64,000 nucleotides of DNA from an uncultured Lachnospiraceae bacterium (GCA_934394565.1 CAKRQV010000003.1:136370-200369); one strand, 5' to 3'. Positions 24,847-34,509 are shown, counted from the first letter of the stretch. Program-made: numbers and translations. Notes: generated by a model from the letters alone, not told the origin.

Positions 24847-24943
24847 GTTTTTCCCCCAAGCCTGCACATTATATGTGCAGAATCATAGTTACCCTGCATA
24901 TGAAAAATGATCCAGTGGATCTTATTTGAGCCACATCTTTTTA

Positions 24944-25807
24944 TCAGGTATTACTCATTTTTTTTCGAAGTGTTTCCAGAAAGCTCTGGTTGCTGATCTT
25001 TACGATCCGGGTATTTCTGTCGGCCCGCATGATTTCGATGCGGTCGCCGGTCACCAGACGGATACTGGTGTCACCGTCAAAGGATACCATACCTTTTTCC
25101 TCTTCGCCGTCACGCCCCGGACCGATTTCCACACAGATCTTATCCTCCGCGGACAGTACGATACTGCGGGTATTTAACGTATGCGGTGCCAGCGGTGTCA
25201 TCATCAGTAAAGAGGCCGACGGTGCAATGATTGGTCCACCTGCTGACAGACTGTAGCCCGTAGAACCGGTCGGTGTCGATATGATAATACCATCTGCTTT
25301 ATAGGATGTCAGATATTCATCATTGACAAAACTGCGGAAATTGATAACCCTAAAGGCACCTTCCCTGCCGATCACAATATCGTTTAAGGCCAGATCTGTG
25401 GCAATAGGTTTTCCCTTATGATACACCGTACCCTTTAACATCATCCGACTCTCGATCGTATAGTTGTCATGCATCAGATGTTCCAGTGCCTGGATCACCA
25501 TATGGCGGTCAATCTCCGCCAGATATCCCAGTGTACCAAGATTAATGCCCAGAAGCGGGATATCCTTATCCACGACATCTCTGGCTGCCTGTAACAGCGT
25601 GCCGTCACCCCCCAGCACGATGATACACTCCGTATCCTCCGGGATCTGGCTGGCATCCGTATAATGATATTTGCCTTCCTGACTGCGCTGTTTCGTATTC
25701 ATCACTGCACAGCTGCAGTCATGGGAAGTCAGATAATCTACAATCTTGTTCGTCACTTCAAAATCTTTGTCTTTGATATCATTTGTGATAATCGTAAAAG
25801 ATCTCAT
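24944..25807 (-). CDS. nadK: NAD kinase
   Basis: This 287-residue protein has the NAD-kinase GGDGT motif (IIVLGGDGTLLQAARDV), the LGTLGYLAEID segment and the SKADGIIIST-like block, here YKADGIIISTPTGSTGYSLS. It phosphorylates NAD to NADP. The length and all catalytic motifs are normal. It sits 53 bp after tlyA and upstream of argR in the same minus-strand run. Confidence 0.94.
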   Translation of the reverse strand: MRSFTIITNDIKDKDFEVTNKIVDYLTSHDCSCAVMNTKQRSQEGKYHYTDASQIPEDTECIIVLGGDGTLLQAARDVVDKDIPLLGINLGTLGYLAEIDRHMVIQALEHLMHDNYTIESRMMLKGTVYHKGKPIATDLALNDIVIGREGAFRVINFRSFVNDEYLTSYKADGIIISTPTGSTGYSLSAGGPIIAPSASLLMMTPLAPHTLNTRSIVLSAEDKICVEIGPGRDGEEEKGMVSFDGDTSIRLVTGDRIEIMRADRNTRIVKISNQSFLETLRKKMSNT

Positions 25808-25860
25808 ATGTGTTCCTGCCTTAGCTGGTTTCGTCCACAGATTTTCTGTAAACTCTGCCT

Positions 25861-26670
25861 TTATTTATCCAGTGTGGCATGCGCTGCGGCAACGATCTGT
25901 TTCGGATCGACCGGGATCGTTTCCTGCACATAGCACTCCGGCTGTTTTTTCAGATGGAGCAGATATTCGATATTGCCCTCCGGTCCCTTGATCGGTGAAA
26001 ATTCCAGATGCAGGATCTCAAAACCGATGGAAGACGCATACTGCATCACACTTTCAATAACCTCCAGATGTACGGCCGGATCACGGACAACGCCTTTTTT
26101 GCCGACCTTTTCACGTCCTGCTTCAAACTGCGGCTTGATCAGGCAGACGATTTCTCCCCCATCCGCCAGCAGCTGACGCACCGGACCTAAAACCTTGGTC
26201 AGAGAAATGAAGGACACATCAATAGACACAAACTCCGGACTTTCTCCGATGTCTTCCGGTACAACGTAACGGATATTGGTGCGCTCCATACAGACCACCC
26301 GCGCATCATTTCTGAGTTTCCAGTCCAGCTGTCCATGGCCGACGTCGATGGAATATACCTTTACGGCTCCGTTTTGCAGCATACAGTCGGTGAATCCTCC
26401 CGTTGATGCCCCCACATCCATGCAGACCTTTCCCTCAAGGGTCAGATCAAAATGGGACATTGCCTTTTCCAGTTTCAGTCCGCCACGGCTGACATATTTT
26501 AATGTATTTCCACGTACCTCGATACCAACGGTGTCAGCAAATGTGGATCCGGCCTTGTCTTCTTTCTGACCATCCACATAAACAATCCCCGCCATAATGA
26601 CGGCTTTGGCTTTTTCTCTCGAAGTTGCCAGTCCTCTGTTTACCAGCAGTACGTCCAGTCTTTCTTTCAT
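25861..26670 (-). CDS. tlyA: TlyA-family rRNA 2'-O-methyltransferase (S4 + FtsJ-like)
   Basis: The protein has 269 residues. An N-terminal S4 RNA-binding domain (RLDVLLVNRGLATSREKAKA) is followed by a Rossmann methyltransferase with VCMDVGASTGGFTDCML as SAM site. The K-D-K-E catalytic set is visible in GGLKLEK, SIDVSFISL, CLIKPQFEAG and GPEGNIEYLL. TlyA methylates 16S/23S rRNA; some homologues have also been described as haemolysins. AGGAG precedes the ATG. It is located between dxs and nadK as in other Firmicutes. Confidence 0.92.
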   Translation of the reverse strand: MKERLDVLLVNRGLATSREKAKAVIMAGIVYVDGQKEDKAGSTFADTVGIEVRGNTLKYVSRGGLKLEKAMSHFDLTLEGKVCMDVGASTGGFTDCMLQNGAVKVYSIDVGHGQLDWKLRNDARVVCMERTNIRYVVPEDIGESPEFVSIDVSFISLTKVLGPVRQLLADGGEIVCLIKPQFEAGREKVGKKGVVRDPAVHLEVIESVMQYASSIGFEILHLEFSPIKGPEGNIEYLLHLKKQPECYVQETIPVDPKQIVAAAHATLDK

Positions 26671-26703
26671 TCGTTTTCTCCTGTTTCTATCCCAAGCACT
26701 GTA

Positions 26704-28581
26704 TTACAGATCCATATGGCAGCGCTTTCTGTAAGTTATGACTCTGCCGGCCACGGAAGCAGCATCCATGCCAAGGATCTCTCTTAACTGCTTTACACTG
26801 CCGTGAGGCACAAAGCTGTCCGGCACGGCCACATGTTCGATATGCACCTCTTCTTTGCGGCGGCAGATATAATCTGCGACCTGCTCCCCAAAGCCTCCGG
26901 TAATCACATTGTCTTCCAGTGTAATAATACAGTCGTGCGTCTCGATCAGCTGATCGATCATACCGGTATCAAATGGCTTGACAAACCGCATATTGACAAC
27001 CGTCGCAGCCTCTCCCTCCTCTTTCAGAAGGTCGGCCGCTTCCAGTGCGGTTTCCACCATATTGCCCACGGCCAGAAACGCCGTCTTTTCTCCAAGACGC
27101 AGAATCTCCGCCTCCCCTTCATGGATCTGGGGCTGCGCATGATGGATGCCATCCAGTGCTGTTCCTCTCGGATAACGGATAGCGACCGGATCCGCGGCTT
27201 CCATCGCATAGGCAAACATCTTTTCCAGCTCCTCCCCGTCCATGGGAGCCAGCACCTGCATATGGGGCATCATAGACAAATAGCTTAAATCAAAGCATCC
27301 CTGATGCGTCTCGCCGTCATTGCCTACCAGGCCGGCTCTGTCCACTGCAAATACGACATGAAGCTTCTGCATGCAGACATCATGGAGCATCTGGTCAATG
27401 GCTCTCTGCAAAAAAGAGGAGTAGATCGCCACCACTGGTGTCAGACCACCCACTGCCAGTCCTGCCGCAAATGTCACAGCATGTTCCTCAGCGATGCCCA
27501 CATCAAATACCCGGTCTTTGCCCAGTTCCTGCATATATTTTACACCGGTACCGGAAGGCATGGCGGCTGTCACAGCCACGGTATCCTTATGGGAACGTGC
27601 CCATTCTTTCAACGTTTTTCCAAAGACATCCGTATAATCCGGTTGCTGTTTTTTCTGCTTTAATTCCCCTGTCTCGACATTGTACGGGCCTGTGCCGTGA
27701 AAACGGTCGGGATGCCGTTCTGCCGGAAGGTATCCCTTGCCCTTTTTTGTCAGAACATGTACCAGCACCGGTCCCTCAACACGGGCAGCTTCTTTAAATA
27801 CCCGTTCCAGTTTGTGGATATTGTGGCCGTCCACAGGACCCAGATACGTAATGCCCAGATTTTCAAACAACATTCCCGGGATCACCAGCTGCTTGATGCT
27901 GCTTTTTGTCTTTCGGATCGTATCCACCATATGTGTACCAACACCCGGCACCTTTTCCAGCGCATGTGTCACGCCCATCTTCAGATCCGTGTAGGCTGCC
28001 GCTGTGCGCACATTGCCAAAATACATGGACAGCCCGCCTACATTTCGCGAGATGGACATGGTATTATCATTCAAGATCATGCAGTAATTGGTTTTCAATT
28101 CGGCTGCATTGTTCAACGCTTCAAATGCCATGCCGCCGGTCATCGAACCGTCACCGATCACGGCAAATACCTTGTATTTTTTCTTCTGTATATCTCTTGC
28201 GCGCACGATACCCAGTCCAGCGGATAAAGATGTTGTGCTGTGTCCAGTGTCAAAGCTGTCACAGGCACTCTCCCCACGTTTCGGGAAACCGCTCATGCCG
28301 CCATACTGGCGCAGAGAATCAAACCCATCCCTCCGTCCGGTCAGGATCTTGTGGGTATAGGCCTGATGTCCCACATCCCAGATCAGCTTATCTTCCGGAA
28401 AATCAAGGACACGGTGCAGGGCGATCGTCAGCTCCACAACACCCAGATTAGATGCCAGATGACCTCCGGTCACACTGACCTTCTGTATTAAAAATTCCCG
28501 GATCTCTTCTGCCAGAAGCGGCAGCTTGTCTGCATCCAGTTTTTTGATATCGTTTGGATACTGTATCTGTTCCAGAATCAT
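26704..28581 (-). CDS. dxs: 1-deoxy-D-xylulose-5-phosphate synthase
   Basis: This 625-residue thiamine-diphosphate enzyme has FDTGHSTTSLSAGLG, the ThDP/Mg motif IGDGSMTGGMAFEALNNAA, and the transketolase pyrimidine and C-terminal domains (GIAEEHAVTFAAGLA, RYPRGTA). It makes DXP from pyruvate and glyceraldehyde-3-phosphate, the first step of the MEP isoprenoid pathway. AAAGG precedes the ATG. It follows ispA with a 6-bp gap and is probably translated from the same message. Confidence 0.95.
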   Translation of the reverse strand: MILEQIQYPNDIKKLDADKLPLLAEEIREFLIQKVSVTGGHLASNLGVVELTIALHRVLDFPEDKLIWDVGHQAYTHKILTGRRDGFDSLRQYGGMSGFPKRGESACDSFDTGHSTTSLSAGLGIVRARDIQKKKYKVFAVIGDGSMTGGMAFEALNNAAELKTNYCMILNDNTMSISRNVGGLSMYFGNVRTAAAYTDLKMGVTHALEKVPGVGTHMVDTIRKTKSSIKQLVIPGMLFENLGITYLGPVDGHNIHKLERVFKEAARVEGPVLVHVLTKKGKGYLPAERHPDRFHGTGPYNVETGELKQKKQQPDYTDVFGKTLKEWARSHKDTVAVTAAMPSGTGVKYMQELGKDRVFDVGIAEEHAVTFAAGLAVGGLTPVVAIYSSFLQRAIDQMLHDVCMQKLHVVFAVDRAGLVGNDGETHQGCFDLSYLSMMPHMQVLAPMDGEELEKMFAYAMEAADPVAIRYPRGTALDGIHHAQPQIHEGEAEILRLGEKTAFLAVGNMVETALEAADLLKEEGEAATVVNMRFVKPFDTGMIDQLIETHDCIITLEDNVITGGFGEQVADYICRRKEEVHIEHVAVPDSFVPHGSVKQLREILGMDAASVAGRVITYRKRCHMDL

Positions 28582-28587
28582 ATACTT

Positions 28588-29475
28588 TTACCTTTTTCTC
28601 TCTGTCAGGCTTTGTATGAGCTCTGTCAGGAATACATTCTCTCCCGGCAACGTGTCAAGCAGTGCGATGGCTTCGTCTGAAAGCCGTCTGGCTTCTCTTT
28701 TTGCCCCTTCCAGCCCCTGTAATGTTACATACGTAACTTTATGATTTTTTTCATCACTGTGGATTGGCTTGCCCAGCTCCGCAGCTGTTGATGTCACATC
28801 AAGGATATCGTCCTCGATCTGGAAAGCGATACCGGTCAGATATCCGATTCTCTCCATCGTCTGTACATCCTTCTTATCTGCCCCGGCAAGCACAGCACCG
28901 ATCATCAGTGGTGCCTCAATCAGCCGTGATGTTTTATGTTCATAGATATAATCCAAAAGCTCCTTTGACAGTGGTTTTCCGTCATTCATGACGTCCACAC
29001 TCTGCCCGCCAAGCATCCCGTGGATGCCTGTCTTTTCAGCCAGAATCCGAAGGGCCTCTGCCACACGCTCATACGCGCCGGTCATGTTAAAAGCACGGAT
29101 TGCTGTCTCATAGGCAAAATTTAACAGGGCATCACCGCTTAAAATCCCCAGTGCTTCACCATAGGCGGCATGGGTCGTCGGTTTACCTCTGCGCAGAGCA
29201 TCGTTATCTATGGCCGGCAGATCGTCATGGATCAGGGAATGTGTATGGATCATCTCGATTGCCGCCATAAACGGTTCACACACCCTGTCCGTGCCGCCAA
29301 AGCGCACATACGCTTCTTTCAGAAAAATCGGACGCAGACGTTTGCCGCCGGCTCTCATGCTGTAATTCATTGCTTCTGCCAGACGGGCGGCAAAGCCTTC
29401 CTCCTTTGGCAGAAACTGTTCTATGACTGTTTCTGTCTGCGCTGTTTTTGCAGCCAGTTCTTCTTTAAATTTCAC
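28588..29475 (-). CDS. ispA: Polyprenyl synthetase, farnesyl/geranyl diphosphate synthase type
   Basis: This protein of about 295 residues has both Asp-rich motifs: IHDDLPAIDNDALRRG (first) and FQIEDDILDVT (second), plus GGKRLRP for the substrate diphosphate. It joins IPP and DMAPP into geranyl/farnesyl diphosphate. No ATG fits the start. The GTG at 29475 has GTGGAG six bases upstream and gives a family-like beginning (KFKEELAAKTAQ). A GTG at 29493 is an alternative. It overlaps the xseB end by 11 bp. Confidence 0.9.
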   Translation of the reverse strand: MKFKEELAAKTAQTETVIEQFLPKEEGFAARLAEAMNYSMRAGGKRLRPIFLKEAYVRFGGTDRVCEPFMAAIEMIHTHSLIHDDLPAIDNDALRRGKPTTHAAYGEALGILSGDALLNFAYETAIRAFNMTGAYERVAEALRILAEKTGIHGMLGGQSVDVMNDGKPLSKELLDYIYEHKTSRLIEAPLMIGAVLAGADKKDVQTMERIGYLTGIAFQIEDDILDVTSTAAELGKPIHSDEKNHKVTYVTLQGLEGAKREARRLSDEAIALLDTLPGENVFLTELIQSLTERKR

Positions 29476-29683
29476 TGTATTCTCCACTCTCACTGATCTG
29501 CAGCATCTTCTTTTCTACTCTGTCGATCGTCTCACTGCAGCATTTGATCAGTTCCATTCCTTTCTGATACGCTTTAAAGGAATCTTCCAGACTGATTTCC
29601 CGATCTTCGAGATTTTTTATCACGAGTTCCAGCGCACTGAAATTTTCCTCCAGTGTCGGTTCTTTTTTTTCATTCTCCTGCAT
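29465..29683 (-). CDS. xseB: Exodeoxyribonuclease VII small subunit
   Basis: This 72-residue, all-helical, charged protein has the XseB pattern LEENFSALELVIKNLEDREI and SFKAYQKGMELIKCC. It pairs with XseA to degrade single-stranded DNA. The ATG at 29683 has AGGGGG nine bases upstream; an ATG at 29692 sits directly on that ribosome site, so it was not chosen. It overlaps xseA at its start and ispA at its end, showing tight operon packing. Confidence 0.9.
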   Translation of the reverse strand: MQENEKKEPTLEENFSALELVIKNLEDREISLEDSFKAYQKGMELIKCCSETIDRVEKKMLQISESGEYSEI

Positions 29684-30902
29684 ATTTCTCATCCCCCTGG
29701 CGTTTTATGGTCTCACTGCTCTGCACGACAGCCTGTATGCGGCCATCCGTCACATGGATCTGCACGGTATCTCCTGTCTGTACCTGTCTGACAGAAGTGA
29801 TCCCACGTCCGTCTCCATCTGCCACAAAGGCAAATCCCCGGCGCAGTCTTGCCAGCGGGGAAAGTCCTTCCAGACGGCTGATATACACTTCCAGCTGATT
29901 TCTGGACGCTGTCATTTTTTGTTGCATTCGGTACGTCATACGGCTCGACAGCTCATCCAGATACTGTTTTTTCTGCTGAAGACGGTTTGACGGACTGGAT
30001 GCTGTGAGTTTTAATCTCGCATGTGTCAGTTCCTGCCGTTTTCGTTCCATAACAGAACGCATATCCTGATACAGCCGTTCCCGGTACTGCAGAAGCTGTC
30101 TGTCAAAGGCATGGACATCCATCACGGCCAGCTCTGCCGCTGCAGAGGGTGTCGGTGCCCGCAAGTCAGACACGTAATCCACGATCGTTGTATCTGTCTC
30201 ATGCCCCACCGCTGAGATCACCGGTGTCTGGCACTCAAACACAGCCCGCGCCACGCATTCCTCATTAAATGCCCAGAGATCTTCGATCGATCCACCACCA
30301 CGGCCCACGATGATCACATCCACACCGGCACGGTCCAGCGTCTGTATTCCCCGGACGATGCTCTCTTTCGCCCCGTCTCCCTGTACGAGTGCCGGAAACA
30401 GAATGATCTGGACATAGGGATTTCGCCTGTGGGTAATATTGCAGATATCCTGGATCGCCGCACCTGTCGGTGCAGTCACAACGCCGAGACGACGGACAAG
30501 TTTCGGGATCTGCTGTTTATACTGCGGGGCAAACATCCCCATCTCTTCGAGTTCCAGCTTTAACTGCAGAAATCGTTCATACAGCTGTCCATTGCCCTCC
30601 AGCTCAATCTTTCGGGCATAGAGCTGGTAGGTGCCATCACGCTCATACACGTTGACAGAGCCTGTCACAACGATCTTGTCTCCGTCCTTCATCCGAAAAG
30701 CCAGGCCTTTTCTCTGTCCGGCAAACATCACGCAACGGATCGCTCCTTCCCTGTCTTTCAGGGAAAAATATATATGCCCGGAGGTATGATATTTACAGTT
30801 GGAGACCTCACCACTTACCTGAATATTGCGCAGCAGATATTCCTGTCCGATCAGATTGCCGATGAAGCGGTTGACCTCTCCTACTGACCAGGTCTTGTTC
30901 AT
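29670..30902 (-). CDS. xseA: Exodeoxyribonuclease VII large subunit
   Basis: The protein has 410 residues. The N-terminal OB-fold (NIQVSGEVSNCKYHTSGHIY) is followed by the catalytic domain (VTAPTGAAIQDICN, IIVGRGGGSIEDLWAFNEE, ISAVGHETDTTIVDYVSDLR) and a coiled-coil region. All are hallmarks of XseA. The start overlaps the nusB stop by 4 bp (ATGA), which suggests translational coupling. Confidence 0.94.
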   Translation of the reverse strand: MNKTWSVGEVNRFIGNLIGQEYLLRNIQVSGEVSNCKYHTSGHIYFSLKDREGAIRCVMFAGQRKGLAFRMKDGDKIVVTGSVNVYERDGTYQLYARKIELEGNGQLYERFLQLKLELEEMGMFAPQYKQQIPKLVRRLGVVTAPTGAAIQDICNITHRRNPYVQIILFPALVQGDGAKESIVRGIQTLDRAGVDVIIVGRGGGSIEDLWAFNEECVARAVFECQTPVISAVGHETDTTIVDYVSDLRAPTPSAAAELAVMDVHAFDRQLLQYRERLYQDMRSVMERKRQELTHARLKLTASSPSNRLQQKKQYLDELSSRMTYRMQQKMTASRNQLEVYISRLEGLSPLARLRRGFAFVADGDGRGITSVRQVQTGDTVQIHVTDGRIQAVVQSSETIKRQGDEKYAGE

Positions 30903-31330
30903 GCTTCCTCTTTTCCGTTTTCCTTTGTAGCTTTGTCAGCGACCTTGCCAAGAATACCGTTGATGAAAGCAGCGGAATCGTCACCGCCAAACTGTTTGCC
31001 CAGCTCCACAGCCTCGTTGATGGCTACGCCTGTCGGCACATCGGCATCAAACAGGATCTCATAGACAGCCAGACGGAGGATTGTCAGATCCACACGACTC
31101 ATGCGGGTCGTCTTCCAGCCTTTGGAAATGCCATTTAAGATCTCGTCGATCTTGGCTTCCTTTGCCAGGACGTTGCCTACTTTTTCTTCCATATAGGTCT
31201 GGTCGTTTTCTGCCAGGCGCTCCATGTTTTCAAAGTAGAGCTTTAACTGCTCCGGCATCTCTTCTTTCTCCGTAAACATGCTGACGAACAGCAGCTTGAA
31301 AATGTTCTCTCTCAGTTCAGTTCTTTTCAT
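30899..31330 (-). CDS. nusB: Transcription antitermination factor NusB
   Basis: This 143-residue helical protein has the NusB C-terminal signature ILRLAVYEILF and VPTGVAINEAVELGKQFGG, then FINGILGKV. It binds boxA RNA with NusE in rRNA antitermination. The ATG at 31330 has GGGGA six bases upstream; the longer frame starts inside that site. It lies upstream of xseA in the conserved asp23-nusB-xseAB order. Confidence 0.93.
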   Translation of the reverse strand: MKRTELRENIFKLLFVSMFTEKEEMPEQLKLYFENMERLAENDQTYMEEKVGNVLAKEAKIDEILNGISKGWKTTRMSRVDLTILRLAVYEILFDADVPTGVAINEAVELGKQFGGDDSAAFINGILGKVADKATKENGKEEA

Positions 31331-31365
31331 TTTTTCCCCATTTCTCAATAAGCATTTCTATAAAG

Positions 31366-31402
31366 AAAGAGGGTCCTTTCAGTTTCGCTGCGGGCCCTCT
31401 TT
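31366..31402 (-). terminator. Hairpin between the Asp23-like gene and nusB
   Basis: AAAGAGGG-T-CC (31366-31376) pairs with GG-G-CCCTCTTT (31392-31402), followed on the minus strand by CTTTATAG. It may end or attenuate transcription between the Asp23-like gene and nusB. Confidence 0.6.
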
Positions 31403-31423
31403 ACAATCTCATCTACAGATGCA

Positions 31424-31816
31424 TTATTTTGTCTTGTCAATGTCCACGCCTGCAATGCTGATATTTACGTCTGAAACTGTCAGACCGGTCATATTCTCGA
31501 TTGCTGTTTTTACTTTGTCCTGTACCTGGGCACAGGTCTTTGGAATGCTGTATCCGTACTGGAGATACAGATTTAATGCTGCCTTGACGATCCCGTCCTT
31601 GATCTCGACTCTGACAGCCTTGGCCAGATTTTTCCGGCTCAGTCGGGGAACATCACTGTTTGTGATATGTCCGCTTAAGGTAGACACGCCTTCAACCTCT
31701 GTAGCAGCCAGACCGGCAATGATTGCTACAACTTCGTCTGCAATATCAACCTTACCAATGGACTGGTCATCATATATCGTATAGGTGTCTCTTCCTTCGA
31801 TTGTCACTTCTGCCAT
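31424..31816 (-). CDS. Asp23/Gls24 family envelope stress protein
   Basis: This 130-residue protein has the Asp23 core: GKVDIADEVVAIIAGLAATE, VEGVSTLSG, then the VRVEIKDGIVKAALNLYL and VQDKVKTAIENMTGL blocks. Members are small, abundant, membrane-associated stress proteins. GGAGGG precedes the ATG. In many Clostridia this gene follows spoIIIAH directly; here prfC lies between them. Confidence 0.9.
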   Translation of the reverse strand: MAEVTIEGRDTYTIYDDQSIGKVDIADEVVAIIAGLAATEVEGVSTLSGHITNSDVPRLSRKNLAKAVRVEIKDGIVKAALNLYLQYGYSIPKTCAQVQDKVKTAIENMTGLTVSDVNISIAGVDIDKTK

Positions 31817-31894
31817 TTTGTCCCTCCTCTCGCACTGTGCGTGCGTTCTTTAGTCATTATAGCAAAAAACGATCCTGAAATAAAGGGGATTTCC

Positions 31895-33487
31895 CTAGTT
31901 TTTGCTGAACTCTGACAGTTTCAGTCCTTCGTTTCTGTCCAGTGTCATGCCGATACTCCACGGATTAACAAACAAAAGCAGCGGATTGCCTTTCAGATCC
32001 ATGACTTTCTTCATATCACTTGTGCCTGTCAGGTGCTCCACATCGATCTCATCCTTGTTTTCAATCCAGCGGATATGCTCATACGGCAGATTTTCCAGAC
32101 GGATATCTACTTTGTATTCATTCTCCAGACGATATTTCAGAACGTCAAACTGCAAAACACCGACAACACCGACGATGATCTCCTCCATACCGGTATGGAA
32201 CTCCTGAAAGATCTGTATCGCACCTTCCTGGGCAATCTGGTTGATACCCTTGATGAACTGCTTACGTTTCATTGTATCGATCTGGCGCACACGGGCAAAA
32301 TGCTCCGGAGCGAACGTCGGAATACCCTCATAGGCAAACTTCTTGCCCGGTGTACAGATTGTGTCCCCGATGGAGAATATTCCCGGATCAAATACACCGA
32401 TGATATCACCGGCATAAGCTTCATCTACCACATGACGGTCAGAGGCCATCATCTGCTGTGGCTGGGACAGACGCATCTTTTTATCTCCCTGTACATGGTA
32501 CACTTCCATGCCTGCATCAAAACGGCCGGAACAGATACGCATGAAAGCGATACGGTCTCTGTGGGCTTTATTCATATTCGCCTGAATTTTGAAAACAAAC
32601 GCTGAAAACTCCTCTTCCATCGGATCGATCAGGCCAATATCTGCCTTACGGGGCAGTGGTGAATACGTCATCTGTAAAAAGTGCTCCAGAAACGTCTCTA
32701 CACCAAAGTTTGTCAGAGCAGAACCGAAAAATACCGGTGACAGCTCACCTTTGCTGACCAGTTCCTGATCAAATTCGGCACTGGCACCGTCTAAAAGCTC
32801 GATTTCCTCCAAAAGCTGCTCTTTCTGGTCTTCATCCACGACATCCAGAAGATGCGGATCGTCCAGATCGATCATCTCTTCCTGACCTTCTTTTGTACCT
32901 TTCATGGTATCGGAGAATGTCAGCACTTTGCGGGTATTTCTGTCATATACACCGCGAAATTTCTTACCGGAACCGATCGGCCAGTTGATCGGACATGTGG
33001 CAATCCCCAGCTCCTTCTCGATATCATCCAGCAGATCGAATGTATCGTTGGCATCACGATCCAGCTTATTGATAAATGTAAAGATCGGGATATGACGCAT
33101 CACACAGACCTTGAACAGCTTTCTGGTCTGTGCCTCGACACCCTTGGATGCATCGATGACCATGACTGCGGAATCTGCCGCCATCAGGGTACGGTATGTA
33201 TCCTCGGAGAAATCCTGATGTCCCGGTGTATCCAGAATATTGATACAGTATCCGTCATAATTAAACTGCAGTACGGAAGAGGTGACGGAAATACCCCTCT
33301 CCTTCTCAATCTCCATCCAGTCGGATACTGCATGGCGGGCTGTCGCCTTACCCTTAACAGAACCAGCCAGATTGATCGCACCACCGTACAGAAGAAACTT
33401 CTCTGTCAATGTCGTCTTACCGGCATCCGGGTGAGAGATGATCGCAAATGTACGCCTTTTTTCTATTTCTTTCGTATATTTACCCAA
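31895..33487 (-). CDS. prfC: Peptide chain release factor 3
   Basis: This translational GTPase of about 530 residues has G1 ISHPDAGKTTLTEK, the switch region KERGISVTSSVLQF, G3 LDTPGHQDFSEDTYR and G4 FINKLDRD. It ends with the RF3-specific domain (GVVGVLQFDVLKYRL). RF3 removes RF1/RF2 from ribosomes after termination. The TTG at 33487 has GGAGG five bases upstream, whereas the ATG at 33499 (reached through the same frame) has only a distant site. I favour TTG, with moderate confidence in the exact start. It is inserted between spoIIIAH and the Asp23-like gene and has its own promoter. Confidence 0.93.
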   Translation of the reverse strand: MGKYTKEIEKRRTFAIISHPDAGKTTLTEKFLLYGGAINLAGSVKGKATARHAVSDWMEIEKERGISVTSSVLQFNYDGYCINILDTPGHQDFSEDTYRTLMAADSAVMVIDASKGVEAQTRKLFKVCVMRHIPIFTFINKLDRDANDTFDLLDDIEKELGIATCPINWPIGSGKKFRGVYDRNTRKVLTFSDTMKGTKEGQEEMIDLDDPHLLDVVDEDQKEQLLEEIELLDGASAEFDQELVSKGELSPVFFGSALTNFGVETFLEHFLQMTYSPLPRKADIGLIDPMEEEFSAFVFKIQANMNKAHRDRIAFMRICSGRFDAGMEVYHVQGDKKMRLSQPQQMMASDRHVVDEAYAGDIIGVFDPGIFSIGDTICTPGKKFAYEGIPTFAPEHFARVRQIDTMKRKQFIKGINQIAQEGAIQIFQEFHTGMEEIIVGVVGVLQFDVLKYRLENEYKVDIRLENLPYEHIRWIENKDEIDVEHLTGTSDMKKVMDLKGNPLLLFVNPWSIGMTLDRNEGLKLSEFSKN

Positions 33488-33570
33488 AATAACCTCCATT
33501 GCTGTTGCATGCCGCCACCTTTGCAGAAACGCTGTATCCTGCAGCGGACATAATGATACACAATACTCCG

Positions 33571-33599
33571 ATTGTACTATAAAATTTTTTCAAACGCAA
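33571..33599 (-). promoter_or_regulatory. Sigma-A-type promoter of prfC
   Basis: On the minus strand, TTGCGT (33594-33599) and TACAAT (33571-33576) are separated by 17 bp. It lies in the 114-126 bp gap between spoIIIAH and prfC, so prfC need not depend on the sporulation promoter. Confidence 0.55.
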
Positions 33600-33613
33600 C
33601 CGGGATCCTGCTT

Positions 33614-34492
33614 TTATTTCTGTGAACGTACAGGTGTAATCACAATTTTATCTACATTTACCCCTGTTTTGCGTTTGACAGCATCTTCAATACGTGCACG
33701 GTCCGTCTCGTTTAAGCTTTCCGCATCTACTACAACATCCACGCTGTCTCCGGTCATACTGACCACCGTATTTGCAAATCCCTGTGCCTCCAGAAGTGTC
33801 TCCGCCGCAGCCTCTTTCTCCGCATAATCAGTCAGTACCGCCATAGATTCCACTGCATCCTGAATCTCCTGCTTTGACAGCTGCTTGTTATCGATAATAC
33901 TTTGCAGCACTTCACGATTTTTGGAGCGTACCTGCTCCCGCTCAAGCCTTGCCTGTGTAACATAGGCAGCCGCTGTACTGGTCAGCACAGTTTCACCCGG
34001 TACGCCGCTTGTTGTCTCCTGACTGGCAGCATCCGTTTTTTCTGTACTGTTTTCCTTTATGTCGTCATTTTTCTGCGTATGTTTAGTATTTCCCGATGTT
34101 TCCGCACTATTCGTTTTGTTTTGATCCGTCGTCTGTACCTGGCTCTGCGGATCTGACTTTGTTTCCTCCGTCACAGATTCTACCGGCAAGGTGGAAACTA
34201 CTGTCTCGCCGGTAACATTTTCTGTCGTATCATCTGTTACAGAGGACAGCGTCTGTGTATTCTTTGTATCTTCTGCTGTCTGATTCTCAGCCAGCAAGGC
34301 TGTAGTATCTGTAATATCAAAATCAAGGCTGTCGATATCCTCCGTAACCGCTGAAAGATCTGCTGTCTGTTTCGTATTCTCACTGCCCGCTTTGTGAAGG
34401 GATGCTCCATTGTAGTTCAGATACCCGGCGGCTGCAACGAGCAGGACCAGCACCGTGATCATCAGACGATTCTTTTTCAGGACTCTTTTCAA
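33614..34492 (-). CDS. spoIIIAH: Stage III sporulation protein AH
   Basis: The protein has 292 residues. One membrane segment near the N-terminus (about 10-28) is followed by a long Thr/Ser/Glu/Asp-rich linker (about 40-170) and the conserved C-terminal YscJ/FliF-like domain (NREVLQSIIDNKQLSKQEIQ, FANTVVSMTGDSVDVVVDAE). It is the mother-cell half of the SpoIIIAH-SpoIIQ channel. The linker makes it longer than the 218-residue Bacillus protein. The start is TTG at 34492, with AAGGAG nine bases upstream; the next in-frame ATG lies inside the membrane segment. Confidence 0.9.
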   Translation of the reverse strand: MKRVLKKNRLMITVLVLLVAAAGYLNYNGASLHKAGSENTKQTADLSAVTEDIDSLDFDITDTTALLAENQTAEDTKNTQTLSSVTDDTTENVTGETVVSTLPVESVTEETKSDPQSQVQTTDQNKTNSAETSGNTKHTQKNDDIKENSTEKTDAASQETTSGVPGETVLTSTAAAYVTQARLEREQVRSKNREVLQSIIDNKQLSKQEIQDAVESMAVLTDYAEKEAAAETLLEAQGFANTVVSMTGDSVDVVVDAESLNETDRARIEDAVKRKTGVNVDKIVITPVRSQK

Positions 34493-34509
34493 ATGAAAAC
34501 TCTCCTTTT

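Noticed and set aside
32033..33553. 190- and 233-codon plus-strand frames
   Set aside because: They are antisense to prfC, with Ile/His/Cys-rich translations and no starts with ribosome sites.
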